DNA of 64,000 nt from Holacanthus passer (GCA_025331565.1 JAFREQ010000048.1:1240001-1304000), one strand, 5' to 3'. Numbered from the stretch's first letter, positions 1 through 12,860 are shown. Translations and numbers: made by a program. The notes: generated by a model not told the origin, from the sequence alone.

Positions 1-3000
1 TTTAACAGCTGATACTTGGCAGCCAGCTGTGAAATCTCAGATGTCAGAGTGTCCTTGAACAGTTCTCAGTATAGCCCCTGCTCACAACTGCATTACCACA
101 TGTCGATAACAGTTTTGGCCAGGAAATAAAAAATGAAAGGCAAAAATGTGATGAACAATTTCCTATATGCACGTCTAAGCTTGATTTCAACACCATAGTT
201 AAATGAATGTCAGCCAGTATAGATGCTTCGGTATCAGTCTGAAAACACATGCTTTAGAACTGCTATACTTTAGATGGTCAACAAGCAAAGTACATTTTTC
301 ATGTGTGTTTATAAAGTCCATAGTGCTGAAGTAGCTGAAGTTTTATCTGTGCACTTTTCCATTGAGGAAACTAATTCCAGAATGTATAGAAAATACAGGT
401 CCTTCCCCAATTTCCACAGAGCGTGCCACCCAAAACAAGAACAGCCAACATACATGGTTATATTGAATGAAGTCATTAACGGTCTCAGGTGAGTTTGTTG
501 CAAGGGCCCCCATGCGGCATGCTGCGCTGTAGATCCCCTGATCTGTCCTCTAAGAAATGCCTGCCGCTGATTCTGTCCGACATCACACAGAGACCTTATG
601 TTTCTAACCTGCACTGCAGCTGTAGAGGAAAACTTGCCCTTCACTTTCTCCAAACTCTGCAGTAGAAAACACAGCAGTGTCCCACCCTCCTCCTGCCAGC
701 CTTCTGTCTCAGCTCACACTCTCAGTGAGGGGGGAGCAGGAGGCTCATCCACTCATGAATAGTTGAATACCTCCAGAATAAGGCCAGACAGTGGATCCAG
801 GATCTAACCTCAGTCGCCTCAGGAGAGTGCATCCTGCTTACCTCTGCATACCTCCTGTAGCCTTGTGTTTTGATGCCTGTGTTCATGATGTGACACTTTA
901 GAGTATGACAGACTCCACTGGTACAGGTAAGCTGCCCACGGCTACTGGCTTATGTAGACCACCAGGCTTTCAGTGCTGAGGTTCACCTGTACCAGCTGTA
1001 CTTCAAGCAGCCCTCCTCAGAAGAACCAAGACTCGATCCCATAAGCAAATGTTTGCAAAGCATGGCAATCTTTGAGGTACCTGGAATCAAAAAGCTGACA
1101 CCCTGCCCTCCGCCAGTCGGTTTCTGCAGAGGCTGAATGAAGCCACCCAAGCACACACCAATTTCATTTGTTGTGATGCCTGTATGTCAATATACTCCTA
1201 CCTGTAGTCAGTTATATATAGCCTCCAGAATCAATGGACTATTATACACAAGATCAAAGTTGCAACTCCTGTAGGAGGTAAACTATGTGAAAGGTAGAAT
1301 CTATTATAAAACATAGTGGTATGATAAACACTGTCCAGTATATTTAGACAAAGGCTAGTGCAAATCACGATTTTGTTGATTCAAGCTATTAGAAGGCGGC
1401 CTAACTCCAAAGGGAAGCATGCTGTAACATATGGATGTAACATCCTCCATAACATTTTGGGTTGCAATAAACAGCCTTAGTTTATTAAGTTGTCTTTTTA
1501 GCATTTAAATATAGCTTTTGATTATATCAGTAATACGGAACAATTTCCTTCATGTGTTTCTCAGATGAGGGTGCACACATAATTAAAACAGAAATACAAA
1601 AGGTTGCAGAACAGAACCCTGTGGAACCTCATTTTGCATCATGAAATAAACACTTCACATGTCTAAACCAGTAAATAGTAAAGTAAATTTGATTTTTGTA
1701 ACCTGCCTTTCAATACTTCATCAGCAGTTTATACAATATTTAGGACTATCAATTCTGTTGCATGAGTTAATTTCAGTTCTACTATTCTTTATAACTTTTT
1801 TAATATGACACTTTCAGATAAGAGTTTAAAAGTCTTTCAATGTCCTATACAGACCTAGGAAGCAAGTACATTTTGAAAACTGTGTCTGTAAATATCTACA
1901 ATTATAGGTTAACAAACAATGCCTTACAAATTTTATGGAGACTCTACCACGAGCAGCACATCCAGTGCTTAAAGTAAAAATATATGTGTTCTTTGCAGCT
2001 CTTCCAGGAAACAAGATAGACATAACAACGCCTTAATATGGACCCAGTTAACGTTAGCAGAGGAAGCAGTGTATACCAACAGACTGCGAAGACCTGCCGA
2101 GCACTGAGGCATCGTCTGCATAGGGACAGCGATGGCTGTAATTATCTCCAGCTCTGCCGGCCTCACTCTCTGCAATTTTCTGTGCAGCAACAGTAAGTAG
2201 ATGCCTGATAGCCACAGTGTGCATCTACTTCAAAAGCTGCCCAGCAGGCCCTCATGCCTCATGCACCCCACCTGCACAGACTCGCTCGGACCCCCTGCGA
2301 GAGCGACGGAGAGCGAGGCAGAGAGGAAGAGATGTCGAAGGTCCGCAGGAGATGAGGACGGAGGGAGGAGCAAGGGAGGAAACACAAGTGAGGAGGAGAG
2401 AGGCTGTGATTGCCAGCCAGCATGTAGCCAGTAATTACAATGTTGTCTTCCCTCACTCACTCTCCCCATCTTTCCCTCACGCTCTCAGCCATTCACACCT
2501 TCCTGTCTTACATGCCTATGTGCTCAAGGTTAATGGGAAATTGGGGGCGATTGGCTAAATAAAGACACACAGGCATGACACATACAGAGACCAGAGTCTT
2601 CTGTGGGCTTGTAACGTACTGACACGGTGCGGCAGCATTAGTCAGAGTTACTGTGGCAGCTTCTTTGCATTTCCTAAGACATTTATTTTCAACATTTATT
2701 GTCAACATAGGTCAAAGAGCCATGTACAACGAAAATACTGTTTCACTTCCTACATTATGTAAACTTGAGAAGGAAGTTGCATTATAGAATGAAATAAGAG
2801 TTTCTTTTTCTCTTTCTGGATAGATATGGCAGACAAATTCAGGGAGGGAAAAGAGGAAAAAATGGTCCCAGACAGGATTTGAGCCCAGGTTATTGCAGTT
2901 AACTATGTGTCTTCAAATGACCCAACTGTTTGCAGGTTAAAGCTAAAGTGAAAAAACAAACATCAGATGACTACATGTAATGTCATTCATAATGATTAAC

Positions 3001-3120
3001 CTACTGTCTCTGCAGTTCCCCTCAGCTCTTCAAAGTGTTTTAGCATCTTTCAGCTCACTGTTTTGGTTTTACAGCCCAAACTTTACTATTTTAGTTCACT
3101 CTCACTATTCTTATTAACAT
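1..3120. other. gene-free stretch
   Basis: No exon, RNA gene or clear mobile element seen. Frames here are at most 114 residues and unrelated to known proteins. An isolated GTGAGT donor at about 490 has no supporting acceptor or frame. Confidence 0.5.
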
Positions 3121-3126
3121 TCTTTG

Positions 3127-3300
3127 GTCAACAGGAGGCAGCTTTTCTCAGCATAAAAAACTGGTGGAGAACAAAACAGTGCTAAAAGGAGACTAAATAT
3201 TGGACTTGCATCTGTTAGAAACAGACTCCGAATGAATATTGCTCTGTGTCTAGAATTAGTGACTATAAAATCAGTTAGGTTAGGTTTTATTATTTTATTT
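3127..3300 (+). repeat. dispersed repeat family, copy 1 (left part)
   Basis: The motif TGGTGGAGAACAAAACAGTG, followed by CTAAAAGGAGACTAAATATT and GGACTTGCATC, recurs at 7490 (GATGGAGACCAAAACAGAAG and TAAAAGGAGAGTGAATATTG) and inverted at about 12190-12270. The family is a common teleost interspersed repeat of unknown class. Confidence 0.6.
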
Positions 3301-3644
3301 TCTAATTTACTAAAAACATTCCACTGTCTCTTCAGCTCCAGTTGACGTTGCCTTGGTTGGTGCATTGCTGTGTTTTTATGGATGACTACAGCCAACAACA
3401 ATCACTTGGTGCAATGCCATAAAATTGTCAGCAGGACTTTGCATTGCATCACATACACTCATCCATTTGTTTCTTCATTCACACAAAACAGGAACACACT
3501 CATAAAAACAGTGCTACATAATGCTGTTATTGATCAGGATACCTCGAATTGATCTCTTTATAAAGTTGGTATGACTAACCTGTCATACAGATGCCTATTT
3601 ACACATCAAGCAGACACAGATACATTAGCAGAACAGTGGCAGAA

Positions 3645-3805
3645 GTTGTGGTCTGCAAAACAATGAGCTAAAGAAGCCTGAACAGCTCTGCAGAGCTGCA
3701 AAGTGATAATTCTGTGTCATTACTGCAAGCAGCCCTGGCCACATTACACAATGTCACTTGATCCATTGTTAATATAGAAAATATTGATCAGGGGAGCAAG
3801 ATGAA
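3645..3805 (+). repeat. dispersed repeat family, copy 1 (right part)
   Basis: GCAAAACAATGAGCTAAAGA, GTGATAATTCTGTGTCATTA and TGTCACTTGATCCATTGTTA match the segment at 12655-12850 (GCAAAACATTTAGCTAAAAT, CTGATAATTCTCTGTGGATG and CATTGAATCTATTGTTATAA). It probably belongs to the same element as the copy at 3127-3300. Confidence 0.6.
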
Positions 3806-3969
3806 TGGATCTTACATTAATCACAGTTTCATTTATGACCTGTGCGTTTTGTGTTACTATTGTATTATTTTGTATTTTCTACTGTGCACAGACAGATTTT
3901 ATGTTTGTTATCACGCTATGGCCAAGCCTGTCAAACAAATCAGGTAATGTTTGAGAGGTGACTACAAGG

Positions 3970-4005
3970 CAAAATGTGTGCGTGTGTGTTTATGTGTGTG
4001 TGTTG
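3970..4005. repeat. (TG)n imperfect microsatellite
   Basis: Short interrupted TG tract with a TTTATG break. Confidence 0.8.
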
Positions 4006-4104
4006 TCCCTCCAGCCACAAGATTCATTATTTACATGAGTGGTTAAAGTAGGACAGCCTGGCCTTCAAAGCTACCTCACTGAGAAGCCCTGGTATCTTCT
4101 CGTG

Positions 4105-4520
4105 TCTTGCTCTCCTTTCTCTCACTCTTTCTCTTTCTACTGCTCTCACCCCAACCCTCTCCTCCTTCCACGTTTCACCACTTCACACCAGTCTCTTTTT
4201 TTGTCTCCCTGTCTTGCATCACTTCTTGCATTTTTTTTCCCCCGCTCTCATCTTTCTTTTCTCTCCCCCACTGTCTTGCTCATTGCCTTATCTCTCTGCT
4301 TTGCCTTGATTCATCTCTCTCTCCGCATTGCTCTCTCTATCACGCACACACACAGGCTGCTCTACATGAGTGTGTCCTCTCCTCCCTCCTTCTCTCCTCC
4401 CACTCGTTCACCCCAATCTCCATCTCTCCCCTGCCCCTCACTCATTTTTATTACTGTCACAGGAGCCTTTCTCTCACTCTCTCGCTGCCTCTTTCTCTCT
4501 CTGTCTCTGTGTTTATGAGC
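4105..4520. repeat. CT-rich low-complexity tract
   Basis: About 400 bases of pyrimidine-rich sequence (CT, CTT and TCCC words). The 159- and 158-residue Ser/Leu/Pro-rich frames here (4039-4518 and 4107-4583) are products of this composition, not genes. Confidence 0.85.
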
Positions 4521-4529
4521 AGAGCTATA

Positions 4530-5820
4530 TTGAGACCGTCTGGCTGGCAGACACAGAGGAGAAGAGGGGGCGAGAGTGCATGATGAGGCTAGAGGAGAGA
4601 GAGAGGCTATCGGAGGCAATAAACAGAGACCCAAATAGGACAAATAGGCAAATAGCAGGTTTCAGACATGCAAGAATTCGGACAAAAACTGACTCTGGCT
4701 TGGCACAGAAAGTCGTCCTCAAAGCGATTCAAACTTAAATTCCATCATGAAAGAGGAATCGACAACTACTGATTGGACAGATGAACGTTTAAAGTGGCCG
4801 TAATCCATATTCTTCTATTCTTCCAAATCTGCAGTTTCCCTCATCTCTGTGGAACTTTTCAGTCTTTTAAGTTGTTGTTTTGGTTGCTCTTTGCTAACAT
4901 AATAGCCATGTCAACTTAACTGGGGATAGCATAATATATCAGTGTTGTGTTAACAGCTTGTCTGTGGTCAAGAAAGTTATTATTTGAGGATTAAAGGATA
5001 ATCTGGTTTAATACCAATTGGGGTCTAGTTTCCATAGTTTTGGCTTTCATTTGATACCATGGTAATGACTGAGATCCCAGAACATGGCAACATCCAATAA
5101 AGGCAGAACAAAGGCAAATGGTAAAATTATCTGTTGCATCTGGATTGACTTTGACCAACCACAGACAGTCAAATTCATGACATCGTATCCAGGTTGGCCT
5201 CTGTTCCACTAGCTTACTGATTCATCATTATCTTTCTGAAAAAAGTGACCGTGAGAGCGTGTTCTTGAGGTTAATTGTCCATATTCTAAAATGAACTGGC
5301 ATCCAAACAGCACATATTAGAACCTTTGTGATTTTTAAACAATGATTACTTTGCGAGCACAGAAGAAGCATTCATGGAAATGTACAAGCGCTGGAGTACT
5401 TTTATCATCAGCATGCTTTTCTAAAGTCATTTCCCCAATTTTTTTTCCAATTGGTAATCTCTCCTGTCAAAAAACATTTGGACCATTCATTTGTCCTGCT
5501 GTTATTACAGACATGTCTAAACTAATGGTGGCCCCTTCACTTGCTCATGGACATGGACATGGACTCTTTTGTCAAGCTCTAGCGTTTAGCCTGTGAAGTT
5601 CTAGTGTGCAAGGGACATAGCATTCGTTAAAGAAAACAACAAAAAACAAAACTTAAATATATGAAAAACAGTATTTAATCAGTTAATCATTATCTAGTCT
5701 TAACGATGTTATCGAGAAAAGTTCTATTCCAAAGCTAGAATTTTAATTATTAGTGTTACATATAATCCAGAAGTTCTGGTTCAGTTTTTCTTCTTTCAGC
5801 AAACTCTGCTCAAACACAAG
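4530..5820. other. gene-free stretch
   Basis: Ordinary AT-rich sequence; nothing recognised. Confidence 0.5.
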
Positions 5821-6360
5821 TAAAATGTGCATTTTAGGGGACTATTTTCAGCGGCGGATTACAACACATATGGTGCTATAGTGAGTCCAAATAAACTACA
5901 GTGGTTATGTTCATTGTACCAAAGCTTAACAACTGGGAAAACTATCTTCAGGCTTATTCTGTTTATTTACATTATCTCTTTCTCATCTTTTGTCTTCATC
6001 CAATTCTATCACCTGACTTCAGTCTTTCAGTTAAACCAATCAGATTTTGCCAACCTCTATGAGCCAACAATTTCTTTGCTGTCAAACTCTTCCCTTCTCT
6101 GCTGCTGTCAGCCGTCATTTCAGCGTCAGATCGATGCAACCTCCTCCACTCCACTCACCTTCAGTTTTCATCACAACCAGCGCCCACGTGTCCTTCCGCT
6201 GAGCTCGTCACAAGCCTTGCTTCACATCTCATCCATGCAGATATTCAGCCATTGCTCTTCACCCCTTTACTACCACCAGTGACAAGGCCCCTACAGGGAG
6301 ATATTACTGTACAGCTCATGGCAAATCTACCCCCATAAAATGATGACATCATGATGGGTC
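5820..6360 (+). other. unclassified segment with a 151-residue open frame
   Basis: The frame at 5827-6282 is the longest one in the window that is not low-complexity (ends FSHCSSPLYYHQ). The DNA from about 6110 to 6350 (CAGCGCCCACGTGTCCTTCC, CTTTACTACCACCAGTGACA, TACAGGGAGATATTACTG) reads like a decayed interspersed element. I do not recognise the protein, and no splice or promoter signal supports a gene. Confidence 0.25.
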
Positions 6361-9150
6361 TAATCACAAAAGACTCCTCACATATTTCTTGATTTTTATC
6401 TATTGTGCACACTTTGTCAAATGAATAAATTTAATAACTCCGCTCATTGAAATGAAGGAACGTGTCACCTACTGCAACGGTGTGGCTTATTGATTTGATA
6501 ATCATTCAATAATTTTGGACAACAACAGTGCAATAGACACAGGGAAACATAGGAATGAAATCTTTTGATACAAAGGCAATAATTGTTAGTTGGATCAATT
6601 CGCCATCGGTTTGGGTTTTTTAATGGAATTTGTCACCAGCTCTCTCATGCAGAAAACCCTTGCACATATCACTATGGCACAAAGGATGCATAATCAGTTG
6701 AAGGAGCACAAGACCCAGAGCCCTGAGCAATGGAAAATCATTTGATGAGTCATCCGGTTTTTTCTCTCCAGCTAGATGGGTTTGTATTTGGAGAAAGACA
6801 AAAAAAGACACCAGCCCTTAGCATCCATTAAAGCTGGAGGTGGGTGGATAATGACTGCAGCTACAGTGACTCATTAGCTCAGAAGTTTGTTGTGTATGAT
6901 AACCAGAGCCACGCCTTCCTATAGGCAGAGTAGATGCCATGACTGGATGCCATATTACAGAACCGGCTGCAGCCTGGGGTGCCAATACAGCTCTCCTTTG
7001 ATGTGCATATTATTTTTGAGTTCTCCTGAAGATTGGGGAGCAAGACCAGAGGGAAGTGAATCTGAGACTATGGCGATAATTGTCTTGCTGTGACATCATG
7101 CCTTGGCTCTCACTGTGCAAGTGTCCCTGCACGTATTTTACGGAAACACAGAATTATCAGAAAATGAAATGAAATGCAAATACATATGTGATCCATATTA
7201 CTGCATAACAGTAGACAATCATTTGCTATGGAAATCTGATTATACTCAGTCGGTCTATTGGCCCATTTTGGAAATGTGAAAGGAGTTGCTCACAGTGAGA
7301 ACATTTTTGTGTTGCAGTGTTGCAGTCTGAGTTATTTTCACCAAAGGCAGGTGTTTCTATCACAAAAAGCTCTGATAAACCCAGTGTGCAGCTGCTCAGG
7401 ACCGTACAGCAGACAGTTCGGTCGTGACAAACTCATGTACAGAAGTGTGCATTTAGGAGCATTTAGATCCAGATATTTTTCTCAGGAGCTGATGGAGACC
7501 AAAACAGAAGTAAAAGGAGAGTGAATATTGGCTTTATGCTTGCCAGGCGATGAGAACAGATGATGCCAAATAAATGCTATTGTTGTTGTAAAGTTGTGTT
7601 GTGGTTTAACATTGTCATTGTGAGCATGTTGCTCTACTGATGTTAGCATTAGGCACCGCTGAGCCTAGGTTTAACCTTATAGAGCTGCATGTGACTGTTG
7701 GCTCTTAGGGTCTGTCACAAAACCAACACTTGCAGTCTCAAAGATTCAAGTAACCCCCTTACCCCCTAACCCAGACGTGAAGAAGTTCATGACATGCTGA
7801 AGATAGTCTCAGTCAAGTTATTCAAACAAAGTTATGGCAGAACCACCAAAGATGAATTTCACTCAAAAAATAAAAAAAGCTAATTTTACAAATGTTTGTA
7901 CAAATATTAAATCACATCCATTCATTAATTTTGATTCCCATTTTCATTCCCAAAAAAATGTACTATTACCGTTTTATTAACTGTGCTATTCCTCCCAGCT
8001 CCTGAATCTGTTTGTTTTTCCTGCCTGATTGTAACTGTCATGATGTATGGTTGATCCTATGTGGAAATTAAATAAAACCAACAACATATCTGAGCTCATG
8101 TATGCATTTGTATTTGGAAGAGCCACAGCATGGCCTAATCAACTGTGTCAATCTTCATTGACAAAGCTGGGTGTTGTGAGATAGAGTCTCATTACTTGCT
8201 ACTGCCAAAGATAGTCAAAAATTATAAACTGGCCTTTTTGTAGCATTCCAGAGTATGTATAAATATGTAAATGACACTACAACTATTTGAAGGTAAATGT
8301 AAATATTTCTGTGCTTAACGTATTACAAGTAATTACTGAGCTCATAAATAGCCTGTGTTCATTTACATCAGTTAATTTGCCCACATCAGCCATAAGGACA
8401 TCAGGAATACTCTAAGAGCTCTTCAACCTGACAATGAATCATTTTGAGTCCAAGTAATATTAAAGGCAAAACCAGCATGACACAAAAACCACAAAAAATG
8501 TGGATTTGAGGTGAATCCAGTCCCAAGTATCAGACATTATTATCCTCTCTTATACCTGCTAGTTTCACAATCAGAACAGTGCAAACAAACTCCTTCAGTG
8601 GCCTCGACAGTCATTAGATCCAAATGTCTTTCACCCTTTATGGGAAGCACAGTTCCATTTCCTTTATCCTTCAAAAAACTGGAGCCCCCCCCTAAAATTT
8701 ATCACACACAGTTCAGGCTGCCATTGGAGTACTACTTTATTGATACTTCATATACTGTTAGACACTGAAGTTTTTATGTACATACATAAAGAATCAGCTT
8801 AGAGAGATCTCGTTACTACAATCCTGCAGCGACAGGTAACAGAATGGGTCATTGACTAACATGGGTTTGTGCGTGTGTGTATGAGCAGTAAAGAGACAAC
8901 AAAGGCACAATCCAGTGCAGTCTAGGCAGCAGAGCAAACCTGTGGTACTTTTGCTTTGAGCAGGTGTTTACTGAAGCGAGGCGAAGCATGAGTACTCAAC
9001 CATATGTGATTGAGAAACTGGTCAATAAAGAGAAAGATGATGTTGAAAACACTCCTCAAGGTCAGTTTATGGAGAAAACACATTACCCTGCTGCTACGCA
9101 TCTTTCAGTCTCCCTGCATCTTTTGAACAATTCCTCTCTTTCCTAATTCT
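6360..9150. other. gene-free stretch around repeat copy 2
   Basis: Apart from the dispersed repeat at 7270-7735, nothing is recognised. A poly(A) signal-like AATTAAATAAAACC at about 8066 is isolated. Confidence 0.5.
7270..7735 (+). repeat. dispersed repeat family, copy 2
   Basis: GGAGACCAAAACAGAAGTAA and GGAGAGTGAATATTGGC are followed by GAGCATGTTGCTCTACTGAT, GTTAGCATTAGGCACCGCTG and AGAGCTGCATGTGACTGTTG. The second half is the familiar fish 'TGTTAGCATTTAGC...GCACCGCTG' repeat. The open frame at 7258-7524 is part of this repeat, not a gene. Confidence 0.6.
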
Positions 9151-9345
9151 TTGCAATGAAAGTTCAATTCCCCACCCTGGCCCATAATCACTGTTTTCAT
9201 CAGGACTGTGGCTGGGGCTTGAGATTAAATAATGGAGCAAATAAATCAGCTCAGTAATTAGGCAAACTGTGGTGCAAAAAGGATTGGAGCTCAAGTGCTC
9301 TCTGCAACAAACGGTCTCATTTTCTGTATGCCCCAAAATCGGCTG
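9150..9345. promoter_or_regulatory. possible conserved non-coding element
   Basis: Complex, repeat-free sequence with homeodomain-like words (GAGATTAAATAATGG, CAGTAATTAGGC). Supported only by composition and motifs; no alignment was possible. Confidence 0.25.
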
Positions 9346-9349
9346 AATT

Positions 9350-10530
9350 TTACAGATTCAACTATTATTCTTGAAGGAGAACTTGGGCTGCCTAATGGCA
9401 CACAAACTTTTGTCCACTACATTAAAGTGATAATAGCAGCGCTTTAGATTGAGTGTATATATAAGCTGCCACTGTATAAATTCCATAAGTTTAACGTACT
9501 ATAGGAGTTGCACTGCCTCTGTCATACCATGTTTTTCGATTAAAAAGTGGTTTACAAAGTGAGCATAGCTCCTTTCAAGAGTGGTGCATAGAAATGTGGG
9601 ACAGTAGATCAGCTTTGATCTGCATTAATGGATAAAAGCTGATCTGGCTGCCTTACCTCTAGGATTTTTCAGTTTGTGAGTGTGTCACTATTAAGCTTCG
9701 TACTGACAGCTGGGATCAATTCATATTTCAGTCATTTACTGGAAAAGTAGAACCCTACAAACTATAGATTGTGATTTCAGTTGATAACAAAAAGGGCTTT
9801 CATTTCGTCCTAATATCCCAGAATTCAACAGTATCCCCACATTGATGTCAGCTTTTACCCATCACCTGGACAGAAATTAGGTTCATAAATGTTTCAGTAC
9901 AGGATAAAAAAAATACAACTTTGTGATAAGGCATTCTTTATAAAGCATTTTGAAAGTACAACTCATGGCTTTATTAAAACAATGGAAAACTTGGTTTGAT
10001 AGAGACAGAATTGATGGATTGTTGATGGTAGGGTTGTTAAGTGCATGTATGAACAAATCTTTCATACTGAAAGTGTCACCATGTGCTCAGCTGTGTCACA
10101 CAGTAAGTTACCTTCTGGTTCAAAACTTATGGAAAAAAACAGCAAGCAACTACATTGGTATGTTACTGAACTGAAGAAAGTCAGAATCAGCGCAGAACAT
10201 CACAGGCTTATGAATGGTGATGTACATACTGACCTGTATTTGAATGATGAAGCAATCACTTAGCTGAGAAAGAAAAGTGGGAAAAGTCAATAACTATGAA
10301 TATTTGAACTAAGGTGAAGAAGCTGACTCAAATTAGGAAATTGATTCGTAATTTACACCTCTAATTACTGGGTTTCTCGCTTTCTAATAAGCCATGTCTG
10401 TAGTTTTAAATGTTAAAGAAGTAGTGTAACATAGTTTAACAAGTCTGACAGCCTTGAAAGCCCAGGAAGTCGCTTTGCCTGGCCAAGATATGGTCCAGCA
10501 CGCAACACCCCATGAAACTACAACTCTCCA
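9350..10530. other. gene-free stretch
   Basis: AT-rich sequence with no recognised feature. The short frames at 9950-10263 are not supported. Confidence 0.5.
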
Positions 10531-10815
10531 CATTCTGGAGCCACTGCTCATTTATGTCGCAAGGAGCCAGCTGAGATGGTTTGGGCATCTGATAAGAAGG
10601 TCTCCTGGGAGCCTCCCTTTGGAGGTTTTCCAGGCATGTCCAACTGGTAGGAGTCAGAACACACCAGAGGGATTATGTATCTCAACTGGCTTGGGAGCAC
10701 CTCAGGATGCCCCAGCTCTGAGATGCTGCTGGGGGGGACTCCTGCCTTGCTTAGCCTGCTGCCACTGTAACCCATCCACGGATGAGTGGTGGAAAATGGA
10801 TGGATGGAGTACAGT
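10530..10815 (+). mobile_element. LINE 3' end fragment (non-LTR retrotransposon)
   Basis: The frame from about 10546 reads RSQLRWFGHLIRRSPG then LPLEVFQACPTGR, and later GLGAPQ. This matches the C-terminal tail of a reverse-transcriptase ORF very common in teleost genomes, where RWFGHLIR, LPLEVF and ACPTGR are constant. The copy ends in the usual tetranucleotide tail, ATGGATGGATGG at about 10796-10807. Only the last ~90 codons remain, as expected of 5' truncation during target-primed insertion. Frame changes after ACPTGR show it is decayed. Confidence 0.85.
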
Positions 10816-11264
10816 GTTACTACAATCCATCAAGGCTGCAGTTGTAAACATTAATAAGCTGCTAATAAACATATTCTGGTCCAGTATTTCTGCAGCTCTC
10901 TTCCAGAAGGTTAGTGGTTGAACAGTTCATTTTAGTGCTCAACCTAATGCACTAAAGAGCTAAACAAATAAAGCATGCGTCATTTGTCATAACAGCCACT
11001 GAGATTTTTCATATCATGGCAACTTAGAAGTTATTCTTATTAATCGGCCATAACTGATTTATTACATATTTGAGCATTAATAAATACCTTATAAACCATT
11101 ACTAAAGCCATTAGTTACAACTTATTACAAAGTGTTACAAGACAAACCAGCTCTGTCCTTAATGAGATACTGAAAAGTGTTAAAGTGAAACAGTACAAGC
11201 TCAGTAGACCTCCCACAGTGCCCTACAGACTCAACCAAACTTCCCGAGAGACTTCACCCCCCTG

Positions 11265-11480
11265 CCCTATCCCATCATGGAAGGTTTTGATTCACAGGAC
11301 TGACAACCTTATTATGCGGCGCACTTATTATTGATATTACGCCGCAGAGGCGCGGTTGCCATGGTCACCAAGCGAGAGACATTTAATTTTCTCTCCTCCA
11401 TCATCATTATCTATGGGGCCATCTGTTGTGGAAAATGAATTCAGCCTCATTTGCATGACTGATAAGCACATTCTTTATCT
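11265..11480. promoter_or_regulatory. possible enhancer: X-box-like site, octamer and hairpin
   Basis: It contains GTTGCCATGGTCACC (11355-11369), whose first half matches an RFX X-box, and a perfect octamer ATTTGCAT (11449-11456). It also has a 7-bp inverted repeat TGCGGCG/CGCCGCA (11315-11321 and 11340-11346). CpG is retained. It looks like a regulatory element; conservation is unverified. Confidence 0.35.
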
Positions 11481-11812
11481 GTCCCACAGAAGGTCATATG
11501 CCATGGATTTGGGGACTAGAGAGAGAGAGAACAAGAGTGAGGGGGTGAAATGATGCGTGGTCTTACCTCCATGAAGGAGGTAAATGGGGTGTATGTGTGT
11601 GTTTGAGTGTCTATCGGAGCTTGGATGTGTGCATGTGTCTGCATAATGCATGGACATGTAATGTTTATGTATGCCCTCTTGTTTATACCCATGCCATGGC
11701 TTTGTTCTCATGTGGATGCTTTTGAATTTACATAAGCACGTGCCTGTGCATGCGCCTGTGTATGTACCCATCATCATGACTGCATGCAGTAATTTTGTGA
11801 ATGGATTTCCAC

Positions 11813-11847
11813 AATGTGTGTGTGTGTGTGTGTGTGTCTGTGTGTGG
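11813..11847. repeat. (TG)n microsatellite
   Basis: About 16 TG units with one CTG break. Confidence 0.95.
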
Positions 11848-11989
11848 TCATGTAGGTGTAAGTCAGTGTTTGTGGGAACTGTATTTTGAGTTTTAGACCT
11901 CAGAGCCAGGGTATTTTTACAAAGTAATTACATTTTGGCCGGTCAGACTTCTTCAAGGGCTACATTGGGGTTTCAGTTCAGTGCACAGA

Positions 11990-12330
11990 TTTATAGTCTG
12001 TGGTGTAGTTTTAGAGTTAAAGCTGCATTAATGGATTTATCAGCCACTTGGGGGCTGAATAGTTGAATACAGAGCACCTAACAACCTAGCAACTTATGAA
12101 GTTGTCATGGCAAATGCTTTAACAAACAGTTGTCTATTTGCACATCCAGCATACACAGAGCAACATTAGCATTAATTTTGTGTGGTGTTTCTGTCCACCT
12201 GATGATTGTAAATCCAATTTCTACTTCTGTCCTTTGAGCTCTGTTTTTGTCTCCACCAACTAACTGTTGTCACTAACTTGGTCTGTCTGCTGTGTGGTGT
12301 TGAACAGGCACTGGAGCGTTTAAGGATATA
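11990..12330 (-). repeat. dispersed repeat family, copy 3 (inverted)
   Basis: Read inverted, GGTGGAGACAAAAACAGAGC, TCAAAGGACAGAAGTAGAAA and TTGGATTTACAATCATCAGG match the left half of copies 1 and 2. TGTTGCTCTGTGTATGC follows. The right edge holds TGCATTAATGGATTTATCAG and GCCACTTGGGGGC, also repeat-like. Confidence 0.5.
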
Positions 12331-12654
12331 AGCACTTGTAATTTTTTGTTATTTACATGGATTTTTGATATTTGATTAATTCCATTATCTGTTAAATGTT
12401 CATTTCCCAACATATCTATTCTAAATACATTGTTATTGTGTCACATTAAAATGTGAAATACTTTTGACATGATGTGATAAATTCAAATGTGTTTTTGTAA
12501 GGTTAGATATTAAGTTTAGAAATATTGCAATCAAACTATAAACTAGCCAACATATGTATAAGTATATACATAAGTTTTTATTTGTAAAATGTAACTCCTT
12601 CCACCTTTCCACCAAGACCCTCAAATTTCCATAAAATGCAAAAAACATGAGCGA

Positions 12655-12860
12655 TGAGAGTGAAGTTTGCAGTGCAAAACATTTAGCTAAAATAGGTTAT
12701 AAAGCGCCTTAAAACAGAGGGAAATTCAGAGTCAGCTGATAATTCTCTGTGGATGCGTCACTCTGAGCAACACTGTTCACGTTACACATAGTCATTGAAT
12801 CTATTGTTATAAAAACTATTGATTACCGCAGCTTCATTAGACATTGGCTACTATAAGTTT
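12655..12860 (+). repeat. dispersed repeat family, copy 4 (right part)
   Basis: GAAGTTTGCAGTGCAAAACA through TTAGCTAAAATAGG, CTCTGTGGATGCGTCACTCT and ATTGTTATAAAAACTATTGA align by eye with 3645-3805. It lies 330 bp from the inverted copy 3, so one element may have been rearranged. Confidence 0.55.

Noticed and set aside
480..500. GTGAGT donor after a 72-residue frame
   Set aside because: No acceptor, no recognised peptide and no other exon nearby.
4039..4583. Open frames of 158-159 residues
   Set aside because: They translate a CT-rich tract into Ser/Leu/Pro/Phe; no complexity, no splice or start support.
8060..8085. AATAAA-like poly(A) signal
   Set aside because: No upstream exon or downstream GU-rich support; such words are frequent in AT-rich DNA.
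10454..10921. 155-residue frame as a host gene
   Set aside because: Its centre is the C-terminal tail of a LINE polyprotein, and the tail ATGG repeat marks the element's end.
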